Source: Sphingobacteriales bacterium
GTDB taxonomy: Bacteria; Bacteroidota; Bacteroidia; Chitinophagales; Chitinophagaceae
Reading direction: 5' to 3'
DNA length: 33,270 nucleotides
Assembly: GCA_016200915.1 (NCBI GenBank)
Contig: JACQDV010000001.1
Span: forward strand, 1 to 33,270
The notes under the pieces are model-generated. The model made no database searches, was not told where the DNA came from, and saw only the letters and a program-made list of their open reading frames with translations. Positions 1-8,248 of this stretch are shown here, in pieces (position 1 is the stretch's first letter; every line of letters starts with the position of its first letter). The position numbers and the translations under genes were made by a program.

Positions 1-1
1 A

Positions 2-118
2 ACCATCAGTGAAATTGTGGAAATGACACCGCATTCTATTCATGCAGTTACATTAAATGGGTTTCTATTGAAGATTTTGCTCTTTATCATGGCTTATCAA
101 ATCAAAACAATTGTTTAA
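2..118 (+). CDS. Possible C-terminal tail of an unidentified protein (partial)
   Basis: A reading frame is open from the left edge of the window to a TAA stop, 38 codons, and ends about 30 bases before the acetyltransferase gene. The last 20 residues are hydrophobic (GFLLKILLFIMAYQ) and could form a membrane segment or a buried helix. I do not recognise the family. The stretch is short enough that an open frame could occur by chance, so it may not be coding. Confidence 0.3.
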   Translation, partial: TISEIVEMTPHSIHAVTLNGFLLKILLFIMAYQIKTIV

Positions 119-149
119 AACAGGAAACTTGAATTAATTAGTAAGTACT

Positions 150-581
150 ATGGCTCTGAAACAAATTGAACATGGTTCTGAAGATTATCGTCAAATGGTA
201 AGTCTGCGCAATGAGATTTTGCGTAAACCGTTGGGCCTTTCGTTTGACCCGGACGAACTGGATCAGGAAAAAGATGATGTACTTATTGGTGCTTTTGAAG
301 ATGGCAAAATTTTAGGGTGCTGTATGCTTACCCGTATCAATAATTCTACCTGCAGGTTACGGCAAATGGCAGTTGATGCCCGGCTTCAGCGCAAAGGTGT
401 TGGCCATGCTTTAATGAACTTTGCCGAAAACCTTGCCCGTGATTATGGTTTTAAAACTTTAATGATGCATGCCCGTAAAACTGCTGTTGGGTTTTATGAA
501 AAACAAGGTTACCGGGTAAGTGGCGAAGAGTTTATTGAAGTAACCGTTCCGCATCATGTGATGGAGAAAAGGTTGATTTGA
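150..581 (+). CDS. GNAT family N-acetyltransferase
   Basis: A 143-residue single-domain protein with the GNAT fold, which transfers an acetyl group from acetyl-CoA to an amine. The acetyl-CoA pyrophosphate loop is clear at about residues 73-90 (QMAVD...QRKGVGHAL, i.e. Q-x-x-G-x-G), and the C-terminal part has the usual A-x-x-F-Y-x-x-x-G-Y pattern (AVGFYEKQGY). The length is normal for a stand-alone GNAT protein. The substrate cannot be read from the sequence. The gene converges on the YcxB-like gene with only two bases between the stop codons. No Shine-Dalgarno site precedes the ATG, which is normal for this phylum. Confidence 0.88.
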   Translation: MALKQIEHGSEDYRQMVSLRNEILRKPLGLSFDPDELDQEKDDVLIGAFEDGKILGCCMLTRINNSTCRLRQMAVDARLQRKGVGHALMNFAENLARDYGFKTLMMHARKTAVGFYEKQGYRVSGEEFIEVTVPHHVMEKRLI

Positions 582-583
582 TA

Positions 584-1060
584 TCATTTTCCAATATGCT
601 TCTTCAGTAACTCCCTTGCTTCCTGTAATTGATTGATATTACTGAATGCTGATTTAGGCACAAGGAAAAAAGATCGTTTATCAAAATACAAGTGAAAAAA
701 GTAAGGACTCTCAACTAATTCTGAAAACTCTCTCCAGGCCCAAATACGGCTTCCTTTTTTATTTTCCATGAAAAAATGGTTCTCATCTAAATTCACTTTA
801 AAGTGATCCTGGAAAGTTTCTGCTTTTTTATAAATGGAGGCAGGAAGAAAAACCCAAAACGCAAACATGAGCACAATCCATAATACCGTACTCAAAAAAA
901 ATGGAAAGAACCGGATGAGATGCATAAAAAATAATATGGCTGATAAAATAGCGAACACATTCACCAGAATGATCATGAATTTTATTTCCCGCCGGGTGAT
1001 GAAGTGATAACGTAATGCCTGTATTACTTCAGCTTTTGTATAAGAAAATTCTATTTGCAT
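584..1060 (-). CDS. YcxB-like membrane protein
   Basis: A 158-residue protein with a short N-terminal cytoplasmic segment, two adjacent transmembrane helices (about residues 28-50 and 53-73) and a C-terminal domain of the YcxB type (WAWREFSELVESPYFFHLYFDKRSFFLVPKSAF). This pattern, a W-x-x-F/I-x-x-x-x-E motif followed by a strand ending in PKxxF, is typical of the YcxB-like C-terminal family of unknown function. A second gene of the same architecture lies at 14224-14787. Its start is 22 bases downstream of the phosphatase stop on the same strand, so the two may be co-transcribed. The role is unknown. Confidence 0.75.
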   Translation of the reverse strand: MQIEFSYTKAEVIQALRYHFITRREIKFMIILVNVFAILSAILFFMHLIRFFPFFLSTVLWIVLMFAFWVFLPASIYKKAETFQDHFKVNLDENHFFMENKKGSRIWAWREFSELVESPYFFHLYFDKRSFFLVPKSAFSNINQLQEARELLKKHIGK

Positions 1061-1082
1061 ATCAGCCGTTTATTACAAAATC

Positions 1083-2456
1083 TTATTTTTTCTTATTTAA
1101 CTCATTTTCCTCTACACTCCACTCCCCTAATTTATTGCCTTTAATTCCTAAAAATTCGATTGTCATTTTTCTTTCCCCTTTTTTACCACTCACGGTAACT
1201 TTTGTAAAGTTCTGTTCTTCTACCAATGTACCAGGCAATCGAACAGGGTTATTTTTTTCAGCACCCTGCACTTTACCAATACCCGAAGTTAATGGTGAGG
1301 AGGTAACATCATATAAGGTGTAGTTACCCGGTCTGTCTAATTTTATCACTTCACTGTGATGACGGTCACCTGTAAAGAAAAGCACTCCTTTAATATTTTC
1401 TTTATCTAAAAATTCAAGTAACTCATAATACTCTGCCGGATAGGCATGCATGCATTCAAAAGTACTCACAGGATTTAATACCTGGCTTCCCGTAGCAATG
1501 ATTTTAAATGTTGCTTTGCTGAACAACAATGCATTTTTTAACCATTCCATTTGCTGATGACCAAAGTATTCTTTTTCTTTATTTGGCTGACCATTTACAC
1601 TATCCGGCATATCATCTGCACTTCTGAAAAAACGGTCATCAGTTAAAAATATATCTGCATCACTATACGATACTTTTGAATAAACACCTTTACCATCTTC
1701 ACCACAACTTGGATTATCCCAATAATTTTTAAAAACATTTCTGCTTTCGTTTTTTAAAATATAACTGCCATCAATATCATTAGGGCCATAATCATGATCA
1801 TCCCAAATAGCGTAGTGCGACATGGAAGAAAGTAATGGTTGTAATATGGGTAAACTCCTGTCTCTTGATGCCCTGTACCACAAACCCCATTCACTGGCAT
1901 AATCAACTTCCCTGGTGTACCAGTTGTCGCCTAACCACAACATAAATGCTGCTGGTGTTTTTCCCATTGTTTCAAAGATAGATGAATCCCCTCCGTAGGG
2001 TTTACCGGGGCGGTCAAATTCCGGTTCATTAAAATAAGCACAGCTTCCGGTTAAGAAAGTAAAATCAGGAGCCGGTTTACGCCATTGCCATAAATCTTTA
2101 GTGACAAATTTTGTTGCAAATGGAAACTTTACTTCTTTCCCATTCAACAGCAAAGTATATTGATACGCGGTATTGATCTTTAACCCACCAATTACAAATT
2201 TGATTGGATTAAATTCTTTACCTAATTCTCCTTTGTAGTTGATGATTCCTGATTCTTTACCTGTTGCCTTTTTATCAGCATTGATAGCATTAAACTTTAA
2301 TGCGACTGATTTTACATCCGGAGAAACTTCCAGCCACAAACTGGCAGTTCGTAATTCAACCTGTCCTAACATAGGTCCGGAGATTATACCATTTTTTGAT
2401 TGAGCTGAAACAAAGTGGGAAAAAAATAAACTAATTACAACTATGATATAACGCAT
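1083..2456 (-). CDS. PhoD-like phosphatase (metallophosphoesterase), secreted
   Basis: A 457-residue protein from the chosen ATG. It belongs to the PhoD-like alkaline phosphatase/phosphodiesterase family, which cleaves phosphate esters with bound metal ions. The N-terminal Ig-like PhoD_N region (GPMLGQVELRTASLWLEV) is followed by metal-binding motifs TGSCAY, GDNWYTREVDY, IWDDHDYGPND, ATGSQVL and FFTGDRHHSEV. The ATG at 2456 gives a normal signal peptide (MRYIIVVISLFFSHFVSAQS, cleavage after SAQ), so export across the inner membrane is expected. The frame stays open upstream to 2546, but that extension puts an unlikely hydrophobic leader ahead of the signal peptide. Substrate is unknown; phosphate scavenging is the usual role. 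Confidence 0.9.
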   Translation of the reverse strand: MRYIIVVISLFFSHFVSAQSKNGIISGPMLGQVELRTASLWLEVSPDVKSVALKFNAINADKKATGKESGIINYKGELGKEFNPIKFVIGGLKINTAYQYTLLLNGKEVKFPFATKFVTKDLWQWRKPAPDFTFLTGSCAYFNEPEFDRPGKPYGGDSSIFETMGKTPAAFMLWLGDNWYTREVDYASEWGLWYRASRDRSLPILQPLLSSMSHYAIWDDHDYGPNDIDGSYILKNESRNVFKNYWDNPSCGEDGKGVYSKVSYSDADIFLTDDRFFRSADDMPDSVNGQPNKEKEYFGHQQMEWLKNALLFSKATFKIIATGSQVLNPVSTFECMHAYPAEYYELLEFLDKENIKGVLFFTGDRHHSEVIKLDRPGNYTLYDVTSSPLTSGIGKVQGAEKNNPVRLPGTLVEEQNFTKVTVSGKKGERKMTIEFLGIKGNKLGEWSVEENELNKKK

Positions 2457-2553
2457 CGGTTGTTTTTTTTGAAGTAATGCAAGGTAAGCGAAAGTAAAGA
2501 ATGAAAAACAATATGATGAGATGATAACAAAACAGAATGGGTACAAATGCGAA

Positions 2554-2578
2554 AACTCTTCCTGGCTTAGGAAGAGTT
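2554..2578 (-). terminator. Hairpin terminator after the 41-residue lipoprotein gene
   Basis: A perfect 10-bp inverted repeat, AACTCTTCCT / AGGAAGAGTT, with a 5-base loop. Read on the minus strand it is followed by TTTTCGC. It lies 25 bases downstream of the small lipoprotein stop. The T-run is short, so termination efficiency is uncertain. Confidence 0.6.
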
Positions 2579-2603
2579 AAAATAATTTTTTGTTCAGAGG
2601 ATC

Positions 2604-2729
2604 TTATTTAAGTGGGTGGCAATGCTTGTGACCCCTGGTAGCCGCATCCTGTACGGTTACCGCTCTTGTACAACTAAAAATTGAAACAATAGTCAAAACG
2701 AGCAATGCTGCATAAAGGGTTTTTTTCAT
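2604..2729 (-). CDS. Small lipoprotein, 41 residues
   Basis: This short frame starts at ATG 2729 and encodes MKKTLYAALLVLTIVSIFSC followed by about 20 residues ending GHKHCHPLK. The first 20 residues form a lipoprotein signal peptide with a lipobox (SIFS-C20), so the mature product would be a 22-residue lipidated peptide with a His/Cys-rich tail (H-K-H-C-H). A start with two lysines, a hydrophobic core and a lipobox exactly before a Cys is unlikely by chance, and a terminator-like hairpin follows the gene. Tiny lipoproteins like this are common in Bacteroidota and are often missed by gene callers. Function unknown; the His/Cys tail could bind metal, but that is a guess. Confidence 0.65.
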   Translation of the reverse strand: MKKTLYAALLVLTIVSIFSCTRAVTVQDAATRGHKHCHPLK

Positions 2730-2833
2730 AAGGACGAATTTTAAAAACGGGTATACGGTATCATTCCAAAACTATACCATCAAGTCTTTATTTAAAATGA
2801 AAAAACACCTCTAAAAAAAGAAAAAACACCAAG

Positions 2834-2863
2834 TAAAAAACCGCCCCGAAGAATCGGGGCGGT
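2834..2863 (-). terminator. Rho-independent terminator of nrdJ
   Basis: A GC-rich 10-bp perfect stem (ACCGCCCCGA / TCGGGGCGGT) with a four-base loop, followed on the minus strand by six Ts. It lies 65 bases beyond the reductase stop codon and is the clearest intrinsic terminator in the window. Confidence 0.9.
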
Positions 2864-2927
2864 ATATTTTATAGAACCTCTGTTAAGTGACTTATTTATC
2901 CCTCCTTGGGGATGGTTTGGGAGGGGT

Positions 2928-5900
2928 TTAACTACAGCCCATACTGTTGCCACAGTTTAAACACTTGTAACAAGTACCGCTACGGATGGTAATATGTCCG
3001 CACACATTACAGCTGGGTGCATCACTTTGCATGTTTTTAGCAGCAGCATTTACTGCATCTAAGCCTGAATCAGCTTTTACTGCGCTTGATACTCTTGAAG
3101 TTTTTGCTGTTTGAGGAGCTACAGTGTTTGTAGGTGTAGCACTTACTATGCGAACATCGCTTAGCTCTGGTTTTTTATCATATTCCAAACCTCCTGGAAT
3201 TTCATCCCAATCATCACTACCCATATTGGCTACTTCTGGTCTGTCTAACACATGAACTAAATCTGTACGATTCAAATATTCATATGCCAATACACGGAAG
3301 ATATAGTCAACAATAGAAGTAGTTGATTTAATATTTGGATGATCAACCATACCGGCTGGTTCAAATCGTGTAAACACAAACTTATCTACAAACTCTTCTA
3401 ATGGTACGCCATATTGCAAGCCGATAGAAACAGCGATAGCAAAACAGTTACTCATGCTGCGCATGGTAGCACCTTCTTTCGCCATATCAATAAAGATTTC
3501 TCCCACAGTACCATCAGTATATTCGCCGGTGCGAAGGAATACTGCTTGTCCGTTAATCTTAGCTTTTTGTGTAAAGCCCCGGCGTTTAGCAGGCAAGCTT
3601 CTTCTTTCAACAATACGGGCCAGCTGACGTTTTAATTTAGTATCAGCACTGTTTTGAACACGTTTACTTACCTCTTCCAGTAATTCATCAATGGTAAGTT
3701 TGCCCATATCTACAATTACTGATTCCGGTAAAGCTTCTGCTGCTTTTTCTTCTGCAGTATCTTTTTTCTTACTGTCGCTCTTGGTGCTGAGTGGCTGAGA
3801 CAGTTTAGACCCATCACGATATAATGCATTTGCTTTTAAACCTAATTTCCAGCTCAGCATATAGCAATCTGCAATTTCTTCAACAGAAGCTTCATTAGGC
3901 AGATTGATGGTTTTAGAAATTGCACCACTTAAGAATGGCTGTGCAGCTCCCATCATACGGATATGGCCGTGTGCATGGATATAACGCTGACCTTTTTTAC
4001 CACATTTATTGGCACAGTCAAAAACTGAAAGATGTTCATCTTTTAAGAATGGAGCACCTTCAACAGTCATGGTACCGCATACATAATCATTGGCAGCATC
4101 AATTTGCTCATCAGTAAATCCTAATGCTTCCAGCATATTCCACTCGAAGTTGAAATATTGTTCAGGTTTAAAACCTAAACGCTGCAAACATTCTTCCCCT
4201 AAAGTATATACATTGAATACAAATCCAATTTCAAAAGCAGAAGCAACAGCATGATTGAGTTTCTTAATTTCTTCTGCAATAAATCCTTTTTCACTTAAAG
4301 ATTGTGAGTTAATGTAAGGAGCCCCATCAAAAGTAGCAGCACCCACTGCATACTTAACAATGGCTTCTGTTTCTTTTTCATCATAACCCAAATTCTTTAA
4401 TGCCTGTGGTACTGACTGGTTAATGATTTTGAAATAACCACCACCACTCAGTTTTTTAAATTTCACTAAAGCAAAATCAGGTTCAACGCCGGTAGTATCG
4501 CAATCCATTACCAAACCAATTGTTCCTGTTGGAGCAATTACAGTTGTTTGTGCATTACGGTAACCATATTTTTCACCAAGCTGAACGGCTTCATCCCAGG
4601 CTTTAGTGGCTGATTTCAATAAATAATCAGGACAATATTGTGCTTTAATACCCTGTGGCTTAATGCTGAGTTTTTCATATTCATCAGCATCGTAAGCGGC
4701 GAGACGATGATTACGCATTACACGTAACATATCATCTTTATTTTCTTCATACTTAGAGAAAGGTCCTAGTATGCTGGCTAATTCTGCAGAAGTTTTATAA
4801 GCAATACCAGTCATGATAGCTGAGATAGCACCAGCAATTGCTCTTGCTTCTTCACTATCATAAGCAATACCGCTCACCATCAGCATGGAACCAAGGTTAG
4901 CATAACCCAACCCTAATGTTCTGTAATCGTAAGAAAGTTGTGCAACTTCTTTAGATGGGAACTGTGCCATTAATACAGACACTTCCAATACTACAGTCCA
5001 TAAGCGACAAGTATCTTCAAAACCTTCCACATCAAAACTATTGTCTGATTCGTTGAAGAAACGACGAAGATTTACAGAAGCAAGATTACAGGCTGTGTTA
5101 TCTAAGAACATGTATTCGCTGCAGGGATTACTTGCACGGATAGCACCTCCTTGCGGACAAGTATGCCATTCATTGATTGTAGTATCATACTGCGTACCGG
5201 GATCAGCACAACGCCAGGCAGCATAAGCAATTTTATTCCATACTTCCTGTGATGGAACTTTTTTCATTGTTCTGCCATCTGTTCTTGCCTTTAATTCCCA
5301 ATCTTCGCCCTTCTCTAATTTTTCGAAGAACTCATTTGGAATACGAACAGAGTTGTTAGAGTTTTGACCACTTACAGTGCGATAAGCTTCTCCTTCATAA
5401 TCGTGAGAATATCCTGCAGCAATCAGAGCTCCTACTTTCTTTTCTTCCTCTACTTTCCAGTCAATAAAGTCCATGATTTCAGGATGGTCTAAATCAAGGC
5501 AAACCATTTTGGCTGCCCGGCGGGTAGTGCCACCACTTTTAATGGCACCAGCCGCACGGTCGCCAATTTTTAAGAAACTCATTAAGCCGGAGGATGTACC
5601 ACCACCGCTTAATTTTTCTCCTTCGCCACGTATATTAGAAAAGTTAGTACCTACACCCGAACCATATTTGAAAATTCTTGCTTCACGAACCCAGAGATCC
5701 ATAATACCGCCTTCATTTACTAAATCATCATCCACACTTAAAATAAAACAAGCATGTGGCTGAGGACGTTCGTATGCTGAAGTTGATTTTTTTAACTGGC
5801 CATCTACCGCATCTACAAAATAGTGACCCTGTGGCTTACCCTTAATACCATAACTTTCATATAACCCTGTATTAAACCATTGCGGAGAGTTAGGTACACA

Positions 5901-6290
5901 TGCCTGGTTAAGGATGCTGTACACTAATTCTTCGTAAAAAATTTGTGCATCGGTTTCAGAGGCAAAATAATCATAACGTTCACCCCATACCTTCCAGCAG
6001 TTGGCCATACGGTGAGCTACTTGTTTGGCTGAGGTTTCTCTTCCTAAGCTTCCATCGGGTTGCGGAACACCGGCTTTACGGAAATACTTTTGAGCAAGAA
6101 TATCTGTAGCAATCTGGCTCCATATTTTGGGCACCTCTACATTATTCATCTCAAATACAATTTCACCGGATGGATTTTTGATTACACTGGTACGATAATC
6201 ATATTCAAACATATCGAATGGACTTACGCCGTCCCGGGTAAAGCGACGGGTAAACTTCAGTCCTTTTACGGATTGCTTTTTATTGGCCAT
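2928..6290 (-). CDS. nrdJ: Vitamin B12-dependent (class II) ribonucleoside reductase
   Basis: A 1120-residue adenosylcobalamin-dependent ribonucleotide reductase, which reduces ribonucleotides to deoxyribonucleotides for DNA synthesis, with or without oxygen. The substrate-site cysteine is in PHACFIL (about residue 180). The radical-site motif NPCSE is near residue 388, where the Asn, Cys and Glu are the catalytic residues, and is followed by [11 protein letters not shown]. The phosphate-binding loop APTGTIG is near residue 583. A TSCPD domain follows at about 870-1000 ([11 protein letters not shown]...[19 protein letters not shown]). The C-terminus is a zinc-ribbon-like tail ([21 protein letters not shown]) that carries the redox-active cysteines in this family. 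No ATP-cone is visible at the N-terminus. The length is normal for the single-chain form, and a strong terminator follows. I saw no cobalamin riboswitch upstream. Confidence 0.96.
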   Translation of the reverse strand: MANKKQSVKGLKFTRRFTRDGVSPFDMFEYDYRTSVIKNPSGEIVFEMNNVEVPKIWSQIATDILAQKYFRKAGVPQPDGSLGRETSAKQVAHRMANCWKVWGERYDYFASETDAQIFYEELVYSILNQACVPNSPQWFNTGLYESYGIKGKPQGHYFVDAVDGQLKKSTSAYERPQPHACFILSVDDDLVNEGGIMDLWVREARIFKYGSGVGTNFSNIRGEGEKLSGGGTSSGLMSFLKIGDRAAGAIKSGGTTRRAAKMVCLDLDHPEIMDFIDWKVEEEKKVGALIAAGYSHDYEGEAYRTVSGQNSNNSVRIPNEFFEKLEKGEDWELKARTDGRTMKKVPSQEVWNKIAYAAWRCADPGTQYDTTINEWHTCPQGGAIRASNPCSEYMFLDNTACNLASVNLRRFFNESDNSFDVEGFEDTCRLWTVVLEVSVLMAQFPSKEVAQLSYDYRTLGLGYANLGSMLMVSGIAYDSEEARAIAGAISAIMTGIAYKTSAELASILGPFSKYEENKDDMLRVMRNHRLAAYDADEYEKLSIKPQGIKAQYCPDYLLKSATKAWDEAVQLGEKYGYRNAQTTVIAPTGTIGLVMDCDTTGVEPDFALVKFKKLSGGGYFKIINQSVPQALKNLGYDEKETEAIVKYAVGAATFDGAPYINSQSLSEKGFIAEEIKKLNHAVASAFEIGFVFNVYTLGEECLQRLGFKPEQYFNFEWNMLEALGFTDEQIDAANDYVCGTMTVEGAPFLKDEHLSVFDCANKCGKKGQRYIHAHGHIRMMGAAQPFLSGAISKTINLPNEASVEEIADCYMLSWKLGLKANALYRDGSKLSQPLSTKSDSKKKDTAEEKAAEALPESVIVDMGKLTIDELLEEVSKRVQNSADTKLKRQLARIVERRSLPAKRRGFTQKAKINGQAVFLRTGEYTDGTVGEIFIDMAKEGATMRSMSNCFAIAVSIGLQYGVPLEEFVDKFVFTRFEPAGMVDHPNIKSTTSIVDYIFRVLAYEYLNRTDLVHVLDRPEVANMGSDDWDEIPGGLEYDKKPELSDVRIVSATPTNTVAPQTAKTSRVSSAVKADSGLDAVNAAAKNMQSDAPSCNVCGHITIRSGTCYKCLNCGNSMGCS

Positions 6291-6675
6291 AATGTAAGTG
6301 TACTGGTTTTAGCGGTTTATTAATTGGGTTAAGTAATCGTTAGTATTTGGTAACGAAGACAACGAAAATATTTTTCCTTCCATATTGTTCAAAATCTTAG
6401 ATATTAACAAACTGTGGAAAAACCCGGCAAACGCAGTGCTGGCAAGGGTTTCTGTTTTTTTCACATGGCTGGTGGCAAAAATTTTTTGGAGGATATGGAA
6501 AGATATATTAAGATATTGTTAAGTGCCTGAATTGCTCCGTGAAACGGGCTACAGTTATGCCTTTTAAAGATTTATCTATTATCATACAACTCACGGAACA
6601 GTATAAGTGTTATCACTAAATTCTTTAATGCTTTTTAAACCAACAGAAAACTTATTATTGCAAAAGGAATTAACT
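6291..6675. promoter_or_regulatory. Divergent intergenic region between nrdJ and the DUF2490 gene
   Basis: About 385 bases with no convincing gene. It must hold the promoters of both flanking genes. On the minus strand it contains TTTTCCACA (6413-6421), which fits the relaxed DnaA-box consensus TTWTNCACA, and just ahead of it two copies of TTGCC 15 bases apart. A 7-base inverted repeat TCCGTGA / TCACGGA lies at 6536-6542 and 6592-6598. No NrdR-type box and no B12 riboswitch were recognised. Confidence 0.4.
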
Positions 6676-7428
6676 ATGACCGATATGAAGAAACAGGAAA
6701 AAAAACTGTCCGGGAAATTTTTATTATGCGGATTTATAACGTTGGTGTCATTTTCATTGGGAGCGCAGCAACATCAATTCAGCGGATGGATGTCTTCTTT
6801 TAATACGATTAAGCTTGAAAAAAAACTTTCACTGCATCTGGAAGCACAATTAAGAAGTAATGATGAATGGGTACATACCCAAACTTTCATGCTGCGGACG
6901 GGCATAAATTATCACCTGAATAAACAGACTATCCTTACTGCCGGTTATGCCTTTATAAATAACAGAACCGTGAAAAGCAATACCAGCGGGTATTTTACCG
7001 AACACCGTTTATGGCAGCAATTAATTTTATTACAACCGGTGAAAAAAACATCCATTCAGCATCGTTTTCGTTTTGAAGAAAGATTTATTCCGCAAACAAA
7101 TATGGTGAACAATGAATTGATAAAGGAAAAAACAGCAATAGCCACAAGGCTCCGTTATTTTGTTCGTACTATAATTCCATTTAAATCCACCGCTTCATTT
7201 ACTAAAGGATGGTACGGTGCTTTACAAAACGAAGTATTTGTAAATATTACCAATGCTAATGCAACTAATAATAATTTCTTCGATCAGAACAGGGCTTGCG
7301 CCGGTATTGGTTATCGTTTTAATAAAATTATTGATACAGAATTGGGCTATTTAAACCAATATGTCAACGGCAGAACTATAAACACCAGTAATAATGTTAT
7401 TCATTGGATAACCTTTTTAAGACTGTAA
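6676..7428 (+). CDS. DUF2490 family outer-membrane beta-barrel protein
   Basis: A 250-residue secreted protein of the DUF2490 family. A signal peptide follows the chosen start (KKQEKKLSGKFLLCGFITLVSFSLGAQ, cleavage after LGAQ). The mature part begins FSGWMSSFNTIKLEKKLSLHLEAQLR, continues through alternating amphipathic strands (LRTGINYHLNKQTILTAGYAF; EHRLWQQLILLQP; HRFRFEERFI) and ends with a strand closing in L. This is the layout of an outer-membrane beta-barrel. The frame is open back to a GTG at 6607 and other ATGs exist at 6628 and 6685, but 6676 or 6685 place the signal peptide correctly. The function of this family is unknown. Confidence 0.8.
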   Translation: MTDMKKQEKKLSGKFLLCGFITLVSFSLGAQQHQFSGWMSSFNTIKLEKKLSLHLEAQLRSNDEWVHTQTFMLRTGINYHLNKQTILTAGYAFINNRTVKSNTSGYFTEHRLWQQLILLQPVKKTSIQHRFRFEERFIPQTNMVNNELIKEKTAIATRLRYFVRTIIPFKSTASFTKGWYGALQNEVFVNITNANATNNNFFDQNRACAGIGYRFNKIIDTELGYLNQYVNGRTINTSNNVIHWITFLRL

Positions 7429-7489
7429 AGAAAACCGCTGTTATCTGCCAATCTTTTTGCATTTTTGCAATAACGCATACTGAAGCTGC

Positions 7490-8248
7490 ATGGCGAACAC
7501 CATTTATAATAGTTTAGTTAACAGGAAACAGAAAGGACAGAAATCATTTGCCGTACTCATTGACCCCGATAAAGTGAATGAGCAAAAGATAAATGAGCTG
7601 GTAAAGCTTTGTATAAATGCCAACGTTGATTATTTGCTGGTGGGCGGAAGTTTGGTTATCTCTTCCAATCTTGATGAGGTAGTACAACAGATAAAGAAAA
7701 CTTGCAATATCCCGGTTATTCTTTTTCCCGGAAGCCCTTCACAAATTTCATCTTATGCTGACGCATTATTATATCTCTCATTAATCTCCGGCCGTAATCC
7801 TGAATTATTAATTGGACAACATGTGATTTCAGCACCATTTGTAAAACAAAGTGGATTGGAAATAATTTCCACCGGGTATATGGTGGTTGATGGTGGTGCT
7901 CCTACTACTGTTTCTTATATATCCAATGCTTCCCCTATTCCATCTGATAAGAATGAAATAGCAATGTGCACTGCAATGGCAGGAGAAATGCTGGGAATGA
8001 AAGTGGTTTATATGGATAGCGGCAGCGGCGCCAAAAAAGCCGTAACTGAATCGATGATTGAAGCAGTAGCCAAAAATATTTCCGTTCCATTAATTGTTGG
8101 TGGTGGTATTACAGACCCGGAAAAAGCATATCGTAATTGCAAAGCCGGTGCTGATGTAATTGTTATTGGAAATGCAATTGAAAAAGATGCATCGCTTATA
8201 AGAGAAATGGCACTGGCGATACACTCAGTACCGGTTAATACTATCTGA
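7490..8248 (+). CDS. pcrB: Geranylgeranylglyceryl/heptaprenylglyceryl phosphate synthase (PcrB/GGGPS family)
   Basis: A 252-residue TIM-barrel prenyltransferase that joins a polyprenyl diphosphate to the sn-3 hydroxyl of glycerol-1-phosphate. Family motifs are in order: FAVLIDPDK (about residue 20), DYLLVGGSL, PVILFPGSPSQIS, YMDSGSGAKKAV (about 178), LIVGGGITDPEKA (about 203) and GADVIVIGNAIE (phosphate-binding loop, about 222). The length is right for the group II enzymes found in Bacteroidota and some archaea, which characterised members show to be true GGGP synthases; chain-length choice here is inferred only. The gene stops one base before the convergent TonB-receptor stop codon. Confidence 0.92.
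   Translation: MANTIYNSLVNRKQKGQKSFAVLIDPDKVNEQKINELVKLCINANVDYLLVGGSLVISSNLDEVVQQIKKTCNIPVILFPGSPSQISSYADALLYLSLISGRNPELLIGQHVISAPFVKQSGLEIISTGYMVVDGGAPTTVSYISNASPIPSDKNEIAMCTAMAGEMLGMKVVYMDSGSGAKKAVTESMIEAVAKNISVPLIVGGGITDPEKAYRNCKAGADVIVIGNAIEKDASLIREMALAIHSVPVNTI

Noticed and set aside
2895-2927. CCCTCC / GGGAGG inverted repeat downstream of nrdJ
   Set aside because: Short stem with a long loop and no T-run; the stronger terminator is at 2834-2863.
6291-6600. A cobalamin riboswitch upstream of nrdJ
   Set aside because: I looked for the conserved B12-box (GCCACTG) on the minus strand and found no convincing match or core structure.
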